Positions 28,174 through 37,620 of a stretch of 50,758 bases of DNA are shown one piece after another; position 1 is the stretch's first letter; the number at the start of each line of letters is the position of its first letter. Position numbers and translations under genes: made by a program. The DNA lies in contig BFEA01000450.1 in assembly GCA_003427395.1 (NCBI GenBank), positions 1,211,625-1,262,382 on the forward strand, in the 5' to 3' direction. Source of the stretch: Chara braunii. Taxonomy: Eukaryota; Streptophyta; Charophyceae; Charales; Characeae. Under the pieces are notes generated by a model, which searched no databases, was not told the origin of the DNA, and saw only the letters and a list, made by a program, of their open reading frames with translations.

Positions 28174-28738
28174 AAGCTGGAGCCGGTATAATCTCACCAA
28201 GCCTTCAGCCTATCCCCTCACCCTACGGATGTGCACACACCTTGTGGTACTTGCTGAGTCAAGTCTGTCTGTCTCTTCTTTCTGCATCGAGTCTCTTCTG
28301 ACCAGGTGATAGGACTCTGTGGATGAAGGATAGGGCCTTGTTGACCAAACCCACACGGGCTGAGTAGGGCTAAAGACTGTGTTTGACGACTCGACTATCA
28401 CGGAGGACACAAACCCTCCCAAGGACCGGTACTGACCGGCGGCCTGCTCGGTGTGGCACGGTAGGCCCAAAATCCGAGTTGTGGGTTGCACAACAGGCCA
28501 TCTAAGTGTTGAGAGGACCTGCTGATCGCGTCGTCCTGTCTGCGACGTTAAAAAATTCTTGAGGAGTTACGGGGGATCTCCTTAAATGCCTCCTGATCAG
28601 CAACAAGTCCTGTAGTGACAGCCTTAGTTTAGGTCAAGGATAGTGACCCTAGTTGACAGGATCCTGTCCGGATTCTGTGCTCCATAGATTAAGTCAGTAG
28701 GTCGTATCAGTCAGGGGGTAGAGTCTAAGTAGTGAGGA

Positions 28739-29089
28739 GTGGAACCGTTGTCCGGTTGTGCACCCGACACCATGGTTGAAACACGTACTGGTAAGAGTAC
28801 TGCCCCACAGTCAAAAGTGGAGCAGGCACGGATCACCGCCATCCTGAGAGAGAGAAAGGAGAAGAAAGAGCTCCTCAAACAGGCGAAGTTGAAGGCGATA
28901 ACTGAGGAGCAGGCGGCAAAGAAGAAGAAATTGGAGGAGGAGATGATAAGATTACAGCAGGAGGAGGAAGAGAAGAAGAGGGCTGCCGAAGAAGAAGCAG
29001 CAGCGGAGGACGAAGAAGTAGAAGAAGAAGCTCTCGAAAGGAGGCGTAGGGAAGAGAGGAGAAAGCAGTGGCACGAAAGAAGAAGATAA
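28739..29089 (+). pseudogene. Gag N-terminal coiled coil, element B
   Basis: 116 codons. The likely start is the ATG at 28,771 (MVETRTGKST), because the in-frame upstream part has no counterpart in element C. Residues about 25-105 are a charged Lys/Glu/Arg-rich coiled coil (LKAITEEQAAKKKKLEEEMI). A stop at 29,087-29,089 and a frame change separate it from the next piece. Confidence 0.7.
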
Positions 29090-29093
29090 GTGG

Positions 29094-29339
29094 ATGGAGA
29101 AGAAGATCAATGAGTGGGTAGCTAATTTATCACTGGGGGAAGATGAGGAGGCAATGGTGTATGTGCCTCGGGAGGAGAAAGAAGCGATAGCCAGGCAGTT
29201 GGAAGCTATGAAAGATCCCCTGGATCGCCAGACACTAGAGGATGAAAAAAGATTGGAGTGGAAATTGCGTCTGGCAAGGGAGAAGAAGAGGAGGAGGGAG
29301 GAGGTCAACCAGATGGCCAAGGAAGTGGAGAAGATTTAA
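29094..29339 (+). pseudogene. Gag middle part, element B
   Basis: 81 codons containing INEWVANLSLGEDEEAMVYV and VPREEKEAIARQLEAMKDPL, which align with EWVVNLSLGEEEEAMLYV in element C. It ends at a TAA (29,337-29,339). The same frame resumes after two stops at about 29,463. Confidence 0.7.
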
Positions 29340-29462
29340 TTGTGCAGGCAGGAGGTGCAAGCGCAACAAGAAACCCCGACCAAATTAGACAAGATTCTAA
29401 GTTGTCTTGAGATTTTGAGTTAGGCCTGGCTTGAACAACATCAGGCCAATAAGGGTCAAGAG

Positions 29463-30155
29463 GTGACCCTTCATGCCATCCGGACCGGATTTAGAGAGTT
29501 TGCGCCCGACGTGGTGACCCACGTCGGGACCGAAGTCAAGAGGTTAAAGGAAGGAGCAGAGAAGTTATGTGCAAGCGCCATTGAAGGCGCCAAAGTAGTG
29601 GCCACAGCAAAGGCTGAAGCACGTCCTCGCAAAGAGCTTGTAAAGCTCAAGTTTCCAGATGCGTACGACGGGAAAGCTGAAGAAAGTTTCGGTAGCTGGG
29701 AGGCTAGCGTTAATAGTTACGTGTATTTACAGGACACTGCACCTGAGGAGCAGGTCCTAGTAGCCTTCCACACTTTAAAGGATGATGTGGCTAGCTTCGC
29801 TAGGTCCCTAGCGCGGGCAGCCAGTTGTGAAAACAACATGGTTGCCTATTCTAAAGTCACCTCCCTTCCCCACTTCTTCAAGCTCCAACTCGAGCGATTC
29901 GCTGATCTGAGGCGTGGTGTTAAGGCCTCAGACAAACTCCAGACCATCCACTCACGACAGTGGAGGAGTGCGCGAGCACTCAAAGCTGTTATGCACGACT
30001 TGGTAGCCGTCCTGAACCACGGGGTCACTGAGGCCCAGTTGGTCCAATTGTTTTATCGTGCCATGCCCGAGCCCTTACGAGGGCATTTCTTTGACAAGAG
30101 TCAACAGCCCACCATGACGTACGATGCCTTGAGTAGAGAGGTGGTGCTATATTAA
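29463..30155 (+). pseudogene. Gag capsid region, element B
   Basis: 230 open codons in the same frame as 29,094-29,339. VTLHAIRTGFREFAPDVV, LVKLKFPDAYDGKAEESFGS and WEASVNSYVYLQDTAPEEQV correspond to the capsid of this family. LVQLFYRAMPEPLRGHFFDK is the C-terminal capsid helix region. Element C lacks about 75 residues of this part. It ends at a TAA in place of a sense codon; the frame continues as 30,165-30,473. Confidence 0.8.
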
Positions 30156-30164
30156 GCAAAGTCC

Positions 30165-30473
30165 ATGTCAGTGTCCACTTTCTGGCACAAGGACTTAGAC
30201 AAAGGTAAAAAGTGGAAGGGTCGTACCATCTCAAGTCAGGTCAGGGCCAAGGATCATCTGATCCTCACTTTGGATGAAGGTGGTACCGATGAGGTCCCCT
30301 ACAGTCAGATTGAGTGGGGGCTAGAGGAGGAGGACAACGATATAGGCCAGGGGAGGACCTATGCTGTTGTCGCGGCTGGAGGGAGGCCAAGGCCAAAGGG
30401 GCCAGGCCACGGGTGGTCGAAGACCGGGCGCGCAAGGGGTTGGCGGCCAAAGGAACCGCCAAGAGGGAGGTAG
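30165..30473 (+). pseudogene. Gag linker rich in Gly/Arg/Pro, element B
   Basis: 102 codons in frame with the capsid piece. WHKDLDKGKKWKGRTISSQV and the VPYSQIEWGLEEEDNDIGQG acidic block precede a Gly/Arg/Pro-rich stretch that leads to the zinc knuckle. It probably binds RNA. Confidence 0.65.
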
Positions 30474-30630
30474 GGGTCAAGGTCCCCCGTCAAACCGTCA
30501 AGGTCCTAGTCAGTCCCCGCAGCGACGAGGTGGAGGATCACCTCAGAGGAAAGGAGGTTGGTACCCAGGTTGGCCACAAGGCCGGCCTTGGGAACATCTG
30601 GGCCTGGACCAACGAGTATGGCAGTAACGT

Positions 30631-30852
30631 ATGGATCAGGGTCAGCGCATATATTGTGGTGACCCGGCCCATATCATTAAATATTGTCCTAAGTACAGAG
30701 AGGCCCGATGGGCTGCCCAAGAGTCAAAAGGCAGCCGCCGGAAGGGGTTGCAACTGCCCCTACTACAAGGTCATGTGAGGAAGCGAGCGCGCACAAACAG
30801 GAAACTCCCACATCACATGAGCCTTCGGCAGAGGTTGCAGGCCAGTGCCTAG
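30631..30852 (+). pseudogene. Zinc knuckle (nucleocapsid), element B
   Basis: QRIYCGDPAHIIKYCPKYRE is the knuckle. In element C the same place reads QCIYCSDPGHIIKYC, a canonical CX2CX4HX4C. Here the first Cys is Arg (TGC to CGC), so zinc binding is lost. Frames differ from the upstream gag piece. Confidence 0.8.
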
Positions 30853-31265
30853 CTAGCTGTCCAGAAACTGCTTGTGTTAGCGTCTCTCTAGGCACTTCCC
30901 TCACAGGCATGGCAGAAAAGTTGAAGGAGAGGATGCTTGCCTGGGCCAAAATGAAGAAGGATAGTAAGGGACAGCTAGTCTTAGTTGATGTAGAGGTTTT
31001 TAGAAGTAGAGTAGGAGCCCTTATAGATTTAGGGGCTACTCGCAGTTATATTAGCCGTAGAGCGCTGAAGAAGCTAACGATAGGGTTGAAAGTCCAAAAA
31101 TTGGAAGACCCCATAGTTAGTGTCCTCGCAGACAACCGCACTATGCGTGTTGAGGACTACGTAGAGGGAGTCCAGGCGTATTTTCGCCTAGAGAAAGATG
31201 GGAAGGTGGAGAGAGTGCTCCATTCCCTGACTCTCCTCGTACAAGATGACCTTCCTTTTGACTAG
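30708..31265 (+). pseudogene. Protease (retropepsin) region, element B
   Basis: 185 codons. LVLVDVEVFRSRVGALIDLG leads into the active-site box DLGATRSYIS, which keeps the catalytic Asp (D-L-G instead of D-S/T-G). VSVLADNRTMRVEDYVEGVQ is the flap-side region. A stop at 31,263-31,265 precedes the MDWGEAAG-like end read in another frame. Confidence 0.8.
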
Positions 31266-31538
31266 TCCCAGGTATGGACTGGGGAGAGGCAGCAGGGGCC
31301 ACACTCCATTTGAGAGAGCATGAGTGTAGGCCCCCTAGTCCGCTAGGCGAGGTTAAGACGGCCCGTTTGTTTCATGTGTCAGAAGTAGACAACTCTCTAA
31401 CACATTGTTGTCTCAGTGCTCCCGCATTCGCGTGATTAGTAAGAAAGGAGCAGTTAGAGGAGCAGGTCTTCGGAGCCTATGTAAGGCCTGTCACTGAGCC
31501 TAAAGAAGACACCCATCGATCCAACTATTGCCAAGCTG
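31266..31538 (+). pseudogene. Protease-RT connection, element B
   Basis: Continues in other frames: the GMDWGEAAGATLHLREH-like segment and a linker corresponding to 45,331-45,600 of element C. It has several stops. Confidence 0.55.
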
Positions 31539-32314
31539 TTGGTGGAGTTCAAAGATCTGGCAAAGTCGCCGTCAAGAGTAGTTCCCCAACCGATCCAACA
31601 TCGCATAGAGATAGAGCCTAGCAGTAGGACTCCTAAGGGAGCAATCTACAGGATGTCCCCAAGGGAGTTAGAGGAGTTGCGTAAGCAGTTAGACGAGCTC
31701 CTCGAAAAGGGTTGGATTAGGCCCAGTTCATCTCCTTTTGGAGCACCAACCTTTTTTGTCCCCAAAAAGGAAGTTGAGTTACGGATGTGCATAGACTATA
31801 TAGGGGTCTAAACGCGATCACCGTAAAGAACGCTGAGCCACTGCCTCTGATAGACGATCTCCTAGATCGAGTGCAGGGCTGCAGATATTTTTCGAAGATC
31901 GATCGGAAGTCCGGGTATCATCAGATAGAGGTCCATCCTGATGACCTGTACAAGACTGCGTTCCGGACTAGATATGGCCACTATGAGTTCATAGTGATGC
32001 CCTTTGAACCAACCAATGCGCCTGCCACGTTCCAGCGTTGTATGAACGATTTGTTTAGGCCATGGTTAGACAAATTTGTTGTAGTTTACCTAGATGATAT
32101 ATTAGTATTCAGTAGGACCCTCCAAGAGCATCAGGGTCATTTGAGCCAGGTCTTGGAGAAGCTGAGAGAGGCTAACTTCAAGATCAACGCAAAGAAGTGC
32201 GAGTGGGCCAAGACACAAGTCTTGTACTTGGGCCACGTTTTAGACAGAGATGGCATTAAGCCTGAGGACAACAAGATAGCGACAATTAGAGATTGGTCGA
32301 CGCCACGCACGTAG
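31539..32314 (+). pseudogene. Reverse transcriptase, element B
   Basis: The finger part is 31,539-31,811 (PIQHRIEIEPSSRTPKGAIY, LDELLEKGWIRPSSSPFGAP, FFVPKKEVELRMCIDY). A +1 frame change at about 31,800 leads to 31,787-32,314: GLNAITVKNAEPLPLIDDLL, YFSKIDRKSGYHQIEVHPDD (catalytic Asp kept), FIVMPFEPTNAPATFQRCMN and VVVYLDDILVFSRTLQEHQG (catalytic YLDD kept). A stop at 32,312-32,314 interrupts the sequence before RSFLGLANYYRK. Confidence 0.88.
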
Positions 32315-32320
32315 ACTGAG

Positions 32321-33034
32321 TTGCGGTCGTTCCTAGGCCTAGCTAACTATTATAGGAAGTTTGTGAGGAACTTCTCGGCTATCGCCGCTCCCCTTCGCAG
32401 GTTGCTCAGGAAAGAGGCAATCTGGCAGTGGGATAAAGACTGTACATCTGCACTAAAGAAGTTAAAGCGCGCGTTAATAGAGTATCCTGTCCTCAAAGTA
32501 GCAGATCCGTCTTTGCCATTTGTCGTCACCAAGGACGTGAGTCAGTATGGTATAGGCGCCGTGTTACAGCAAGACGACGGTGATGACTACAGACCCGTAG
32601 AGTTCATGTCAGCGAGGATGCCCTCAGAAAAGGTAGCTACCTCGACTTATGAGAGAGAACTCTACGCTCTCAGGCAGGCTTTAGAGCACTGGAAGCATTA
32701 CCTGCTTGGGAGGCACTTCAAAGTGTATTCAAACCACGAGACTCTCAGGTGCCTGAAGACACAGGCCAAAATGACACCTAAGTTGACTAGGTGGGTCGTT
32801 AAGATAGACCAATACGACTTTGAGCTTAGGCATGTCGAAGGCAAATACAATGTAGTTGCGGATGCTCTAAGTAGGAGACCAGACTACTTTGGAGCTATAG
32901 TCCACTATGTGGATATAGGGACAGACCTGCAAGAGAAAGTAAGGCAGCCGTATGCGCAGGACCCTATCTATAGTGACGTCCTCAAGAGAGTTAAGGAGGC
33001 CCCAGAAACCGAACCAGATTACCGCACTACATAG
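32321..33034 (+). pseudogene. RT thumb and RNase H, element B
   Basis: 237 codons in the frame after the stop. RSFLGLANYYRKFVRNFSAI is the junction motif. RNase H reads FVVTKDVSQYGIGAVLQQDD (first Asp kept), TYERELYALRQALEHWKHYL (Glu kept), RHFKVYSNHETLRCLKTQAK (the Asp of VYSDH is Asn) and NVVADALSRRPDYFG. The Asp-to-Asn change removes a catalytic residue; element C keeps YSDH. Confidence 0.88.
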
Positions 33035-33037
33035 GGG

Positions 33038-33535
33038 TTGTTATTTGAGCAGACTAATGTAGTAGATTGTTTGTGCGTTCCTAACAGCGAGGAGATCCGT
33101 AGTTTGATCCTAGGGGAATGCCACGACACAGAGGGACATTTCGGTTGGCAAAAGACTCTAGCCAATTTGATGCATGCGTACACTTGGCCAGGAATGAAAG
33201 CTGACTGCATAGAGTATACCCGCAGTTGCAAAGTCTGCCAAAGAAATAAGACTAGTACGCGTGCCCCTCTAAGTCTTCTCAGACCCTTGCCCATTCCCGA
33301 TCAGCCAAGAGATTAAGTGTCCATTGACTTTATGGATGTTGGCGACAAGAGTAGGCATGGTAAAAGCCAACTCATGGTCATAGTTGATAGATTCAGTAAG
33401 TACGTTGTTTTTGTTCGATTACCTGCAGAAGCTTGTACTGAGCTAGTCATTCAGAAGTTTTTTTATTTTTGGGTTAGTGATCACGAGATTCCGCTGTCCA
33501 TAGTTAGCGATAGAGATACCCGGTTCACTGGTTAG
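33038..33535 (+). pseudogene. Integrase zinc-binding and catalytic core start, element B
   Basis: 33,038-33,316 holds the HHCC zinc finger (ECHDTEGHFGWQKT ... YTRSCKVCQRNKTSTRAPLS). A stop follows at 33,314-33,316. Then 33,317-33,535 holds SIDFMDVGDKSRHGKSQLMV (first catalytic Asp) and LSIVSDRDTRFTG (second catalytic Asp), ending at a TAG where element C has a sense codon. Confidence 0.87.
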
Positions 33536-33550
33536 AACTGGTAGGAACTG

Positions 33551-34051
33551 ATGAAAGTTTATGGGTCAAAGTTGCTGACGTCATTCGGCTGTCATCCAGA
33601 GACTAACGGTCAGACTGAACAGATGAACAAGATCCTGCAACAAGTTCTGCGCATGTACATTAGGCCAGATAAAGTCAATTGGGACGAGATGTTGCCCAAG
33701 GTAGCCAGTGCGTATAACAACAGCGTGCACTTGTCCACTTGTCGCACTCCCAACGAGTTACACAAGTCCTTTAGGCCACGCAGACCGTTTGAGGGGCTCA
33801 ACCAGGACCAGATTCACAGGCTACCCCTAGGAACCAGGGAGTTTGCGATACAGCACGAGAAAGAGCTAGCTACAGTCGTCGAGAACCTCAGGAAGGCCCA
33901 ACATAGAATGATAGAGCAAGCCAACAAGCACCGTCGCCCATCACAGTTCCAAGTAGGCGACTTAGTCTGGGTCAAGTCCAAAGAGTTTGCTCCTGAGGAG
34001 AACATCTCACAGAAGTTACTGCCAGCATACAGGGACCATGGCCAGTTCTAG
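33551..34051 (+). pseudogene. Integrase core end and C-terminal domain, element B
   Basis: CHPETNGQTEQMNKILQQVL carries the catalytic Glu. VNWDEMLPKVASAYNNSVHL, KAQHRMIEQANKHRRPSQFQ and VGDLVWVKSKEFAPEENISQ are the C-terminal part. The frame ends at LLPAYRDHGQF*, because one base is missing in the GPY/F module that reads YRGPWPVLEV in element C. Confidence 0.87.
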
Positions 34052-34413
34052 AAGTCAAGGGTGGAGAGGATGGGCCGTCCTACACCGTAGAGATCCCAAC
34101 ACACCTCCACATCTACCCCGTATTTCATGCGTCAAAATTGTTGCCGTGTGTCACAAGCCAACAGTTTCCCTCAAGGAGATCCATGATCCCTCCGGATATG
34201 GATGGGAGATATGACATTGAGGGCATTGTAGGTGAGGATGTATTCAGAACAGGAGGTAGAGGTCGTCCACAGAAACAGTACAAAGTCCGATTCACATATC
34301 AGGAACCGGAAGACGACCTCTGGTTTACACGGACTGAACTTCTAGAAAAAGCTCCCGATGTAGTGAGGGCCTATGAGAGAGATAAGAAAGGAAAAGGTCC
34401 GGCCTTGAACTGA
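34052..34413 (+). pseudogene. GPY/F module and chromodomain-like tail, element B
   Basis: After the frame change the GPY/F module ends with the YRVFHASKLLP-like segment. The open frame 34,138-34,413 then reads PPDMDGRYDIEGIVGEDVFR, QKQYKVRFTYQEPEDDLWFT and RTELLEKAPDVVRAYERDKK, a shortened chromodomain-like tail. Stop at 34,411-34,413. Confidence 0.75.
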
Positions 34414-34451
34414 GATATTCTCGGAGGACCTCGAATTTAGGCCGGCGGGAG
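34414..34451 (+). other. Polypurine tract region of element B
   Basis: CTCGGAGGACCTCGAATTTA and GGCCGGCGGGAG lie directly before the 3' LTR. GGCGGGAG is the expected plus-strand priming tract. Confidence 0.45.
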
Positions 34452-35403
34452 TGAAACTGATTCCACCTTTGCAATAGTCAATGCAGATCCCAGGGCTCGA
34501 TCCCTAGTCCTTACCCTACCTGTGTACAGTATCTGTGTCAACCCCAGGAGCTGAACCCACGACCTGTGTCTTTCCCCACAGTTGGTAGGTTGTCGTAGGT
34601 CTGTAGGTTATAGCGGTTCGATCTGTAGACCTGTCGGATAGGAGTCTTAGTGAGTTCTAGAAGTCATAGCTGTAGCTTCTCCAAAGGGTCAAGGTCGTAG
34701 CTGCTACAGTCCTGAAGGGTCAAGGTCGTAGCTGCTACAGTACTGAAAGGCCAAGTCCACGGTCTTCCGGAAGGTCTGGAAGTGGCCTTTCGGGAACTGC
34801 CCACAGTAGACCGAGGCAAGTGGGCAAGTGGCGAAGTCCACCGGTGCTGAGTGAGCGGTACCCAGTCCCAGTCAGTCCCAGTCCAGTCAAGCAAGTACCG
34901 TGTGGGACTGTGCGCACCAGGGGCATGGGAAAGGGGCAGACCAACGAGCTACAAAGTATAAATCAAGAGGCAGCGTCCATCCATTGATTCATGCCTGCGT
35001 AAGCCATGCGGAAGCGATGCCACAGCGGCTTGTGCGAGGTGGTCTGCAGTGTGCCCGAAGACGAAGTGGGCGAGAAGGAGAGCTTAGCCATAGCGATAGG
35101 GGTAGTAGCGGGCATAGCTGCCATAGCTGATAGAAGAGTGTAGTGTGTGTGTGTGTGTGTGTGTACAGTGTGACGCGTGTGGGGTGATCCTAAGTTGAGG
35201 GTGTGTGAACAGCAGAGTGTGGTGCAGTGACGAACAGGGAATTGTACAGGCGCTGATGCGCCATAGCCATCTGAAGCGAACTTGTATCTGAACTGTGTTC
35301 TTGGTTTCCATATCTCTGAGTTTTGAGTGGGCGCTTGTCGACAGTTTGCTGCGCTACCTGTTTGCATGCATGTGGAGAGTGAAAGAAAGCGAGTCTGATT
35401 GCA
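34452..35403 (+). repeat. 3' LTR of element B
   Basis: 952 bp, starting TGAAACTGATTCCACC and ending CTGATTGCA. It differs from the 5' LTR by scattered substitutions, a shorter (GT)n tract and a missing ATATCCA near the middle. Its TATAAATC box is at 34,957. Confidence 0.93.
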
Positions 35404-35850
35404 CCTCTCAGATTTCCCAGATCTCTTCCCTCCCTCGAATCTTTCTATAGTAGGATCGTCATGATACGGAGGGGGTGAGGAATGAGAGAACAGGAAGGGT
35501 GCTGGGTGCTGCTGGGTGCTGCTGGGTGCTGCTAGTGGACTGAATGTAGGATCTGGCATTGCCCTGGAGTTTGAAGAGGCAGATTTTCTGAAAAAAGCTG
35601 TGCAGTTAACCCCCCAGGCTCACTGGGGAAGTCAATGCTGGCAGCCAAAATCATACATTGCCTTCAGATGTCTTTCAATTGTTACACTTGTTGCGATGTT
35701 CTGGGACGCTGGACCCATTTCCAGCAGGTGCCGCTCCCCACCAATAGATGGAGCCTCCTCGGGAGTCCTAGTGGTGCCTGGCACTGCCTGCTCTTATCAG
35801 CACCGGTAGCATTAGCCGGGGAAGTCCTTCCAAAAAAAAATATGTATATG
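35404..35850. other. Stretch after element B with an 11-bp tandem repeat
   Basis: No recognised gene. The 11-mer GGGTGCTGCTG repeats about three times at 35,499-35,533. It may be the continuation of the LINE 3' untranslated region if element B inserted there, but this cannot be shown from the sequence. Confidence 0.5.
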
Positions 35851-36130
35851 TATATCGTCAAATAGAACTGCCCGGTAAACCGTAGGCATATATATCGTCA
35901 CAAACAGATATAGATATATATATATATATCGTCACAAACAGAACTGCCCGGTAAACCGTAGGCAGAGAGAGAGAAGAGGACAACAAACGAGGGGCTGTGA
36001 CANTAGATATATATATATATATCGTCACAAACAGAACTGCCCGGTAAACCGTAGGCAGAGAGAGAGAAGAGGACAACAAACGAGGGGCTGTGACAAACTG
36101 TTTCGTCAGGGTTTCACCGACTCATCAGGA
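35851..36130 (-). repeat. Hammerhead-like repeat family, tandem copies
   Basis: Copy a (35,851-35,888) is partial. Copy b (35,928-36,002) and copy c (36,020-36,130) start 92 bp apart. Each has TCGTCACAAACAGAACTGCC, CCGGTAAACCGTAGGCAGAG and AACAAACGAGGGGCTGTGAC. Copies are separated by (AT)n. An N sits at 36,003, between copies b and c. Only copy c runs on into the hammerhead-like core (36,091-36,130). The segment TGCCCGGTAAACCGTAGGCA can itself fold into a hairpin. Confidence 0.8.
36092..36128 (-). ncRNA. Candidate hammerhead ribozyme core
   Basis: Minus strand, 5' to 3': CUGAUGA (36,128-36,122), helix II GUCGG...CCUGAC with loop UGAAAC (36,121-36,105), GAAA (36,104-36,101), then a 3-bp helix III (ACA, loop GUU, UGU), ending GUC (36,094-36,092). 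This is the order and sequence of the hammerhead core, and cleavage would fall after the C at 36,092. The very short helix III resembles hammerheads of Penelope-like retroelements and retrozymes, which act as dimers. Helix I is weak here: the bases nearest the core do not pair, though CGAGGG and CCCUCG further out could. Cleavage is unproven. Confidence 0.55.
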
Positions 36131-36164
36131 GGCTGAACCCTCGACAGTCTGCAGAATCCCCTCA

Positions 36165-36188
36165 CTGATTATATATATATATATATAT
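36165..36188. repeat. (AT)n microsatellite
   Basis: Alternating AT following the hammerhead-like copy. The other copies are also bordered by (AT)n. Confidence 0.9.
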
Positions 36189-36382
36189 CGTACCGCTTAT
36201 AAATTGTTTCATGTTTCTCGTATAGTTTTCGGTGAAATAGAATCTAGAGGTGCTTTACACAAAATTTTCCAGGTTCGCAGTCCCAGTGGCCAATATGCTT
36301 TATGTCCAACACGTGGTTCAGTTGGCATTTGGAAGAGTGCTAAAGAGTAGTAAAGACACATCCAATAACACTCTCACATCAG

Positions 36383-36948
36383 GCGAACAAGAATTGTCCG
36401 ACATTAGGCTCAACCTGCACCCATATGCAGCCTCCAAGTGTATCCCGTCCGTATCTTGGTCATAGGCTTACCAGATGCAGGACGGGAGGTATGCCTGGAA
36501 GTTGCCTGCACTGACACTTTTTAGTGTAGTATTCGCAGGCGGTACATCCACTTTGACCTGGACCCTGACTGGGCGGCTTTGCGGAAAAGCACAAAACCAG
36601 TTGCCTGGCTCAAATCCCCCAACACCAGTGGGCTCCCCTTGCCAACAATCAAAGAACAGTGATGAGCGAACAAGAATTGTCCGACAATAGGCTCAAACTG
36701 CACCCATATGCAGCCTCCAAGTGTACCCCGTCCGTATCTTGGTCATAGGCTTACCAGATGCAGGACGGGAGGTATGCCTGGAAGTTGCCTGCACTGACAC
36801 TTTTTAGTGTAGTATTTGCAGGCGGTACATCAGCTTTGACCTGGACCCTGACTGGCCGGCTTTGCGGAAAAGCACAAAACCAGCTGCCTGGCTCAAATCC
36901 CCCAACACCAGTGGGCTCCTCTTGCCAACAATCAACGAACAGCGATGA
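36383..36948 (+). repeat. 283-bp tandem duplication
   Basis: Copy 1 (36,383-36,665) and copy 2 (36,666-36,948) both run from GCGAACAAGAATTGTCCGAC through TTGGTCATAGGCTTACCAGA and GACACTTTTTAGTGTAGTAT to CCAACAATCAA. They differ by only a few substitutions, so the duplication is young. Open frames of about 71-75 codons repeat with it but show no domain. Confidence 0.88.
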
Positions 36949-37041
36949 GCAGAAAACCAACCCCTCTGCCTCGCCCCCCCAATGATTTGGATGGAAACCT
37001 CCGTCTACCCATTCAGTCCAAGGGGGAGGACCGGCAAGAAT

Positions 37042-37127
37042 CCCAGTCCCAAGAGCACCCCCCAACCAAGCCCAGTCCCAAGAACACCCCCCAACCAAGC
37101 CCAGTCCCAAGAACAGCCCCCAACCAG
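37042..37127 (+). repeat. 29-bp minisatellite, three copies
   Basis: Unit CCCAGTCCCAAGAACACCCC plus CCAACCAAG, starting at 37,042, 37,071 and 37,100. Confidence 0.88.
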
Positions 37128-37208
37128 TCCTGTCTCTTCTGGCTCCAGAAACAGGCCAGCCAATCCAACCAGTGGCCCCCCAGAAAAGGCTCATGCCCTG
37201 CCTGAAGG

Positions 37209-37315
37209 ACCGTCTTCACCCGAATAGAACGCCCAGTAATTATCGCCGTATCTGGGCTGAAAGTTGTGCCAAATACAGCTATAATGACCAGGCATTATAT
37301 TCGGGTGAAGACGGT
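37209..37315. mobile_element. 107-bp MITE, family member 4 (best preserved)
   Basis: Perfect 18-bp terminal inverted repeats ACCGTCTTCACCCGAATA (37,209-37,226) and TATTCGGGTGAAGACGGT (37,298-37,315). They extend to about 35 bp with a few mismatches (AACGCCCAGTAATTAT against AATGCCTGGTCATTAT). The body has GTTGTGCCAAATACAGCTAT. No target duplication is obvious (left flank TGAAGG, right flank AGTGCC). Confidence 0.85.
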
Positions 37316-37605
37316 AGTGCCAGAGAGGTCTATTCAACCAGCTTCCGGAAGTCCTGAAAGTTCAAGCCTCTGGGTCAGAGGCAGTGGGTGACTCAACCAT
37401 TCAAGGAAAGCATTTCGTTACAAATTGCGTTCACAAAATTTTGTGTTTGATCACAGGGATCGTAGCTGGTGGACAGAGGAGGTGGCTGAGAATGAATGGT
37501 AATCACCGACATGTTGGGCTCATCCTCAAATGGGGTTGGGATCGGCCCATCTGGCAGTGAGTTGAATGACCCTGCTGGAGGCCTTGCCTGGCTGACACAT
37601 GGTTC
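37316..37605. other. Stretch without recognised genes
   Basis: A minus-strand open stretch (37,393-37,608, 71 codons) is protein-like in composition but has no recognisable domain. The SINE that follows inserted at its edge. Confidence 0.4.
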
Positions 37606-37620
37606 CAAACAAGCGTTCCT

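Larger units (their letters stand above)
27570..28738 (+). other. Untranslated leader of element B
   Basis: About 1.2 kb with, in order, GCCATAGC motifs (27,615, 27,649, 27,835, 28,045), a (GA)n tract (27,699-27,775), a purine-rich part, the TTGACC array (28,064-28,173) and a stretch related to 42,420-42,920 in element C. The sense strand has no long open frame. The Ser/Leu-repeat frames on the minus strand follow the (GA)n tract. Confidence 0.8.
26585..35403 (+). mobile_element. Ty3/gypsy LTR retrotransposon B (chromodomain-like tail)
   Basis: LTRs of 966 bp (26,585-27,550) and 952 bp (34,452-35,403) begin TGAAAC and end ATTGCA. They enclose an initiator-Met primer site, a leader of about 1.2 kb, gag, protease, RT, RNase H, integrase and a chromodomain-like tail. 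About 20 differences in the first 245 aligned LTR bases make it older than A. Flanks CCTT (left) and CCTC (right) may be a mutated 4-bp target duplication. Multiple stops and frameshifts, a lost zinc-knuckle Cys and an RNase H Asp-to-Asn change disable it. Element C is a close relative. Confidence 0.93.

Noticed and set aside
27218-28175. Minus-strand open frames with long Ser-Leu repeats
   Set aside because: They are translations of the (GA)n tract and surrounding leader of element B, on the antisense strand of the element.
35858-36079. Open frame with repeated SSLSLPTVYRAVLF text
   Set aside because: It is the translation of tandem hammerhead-like repeats and crosses the ambiguous base.
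36751-37227. Pro-rich and Gly/Trp-rich frames on opposite strands
   Set aside because: They arise from the 29-bp minisatellite and the 283-bp duplication; no family recognised.
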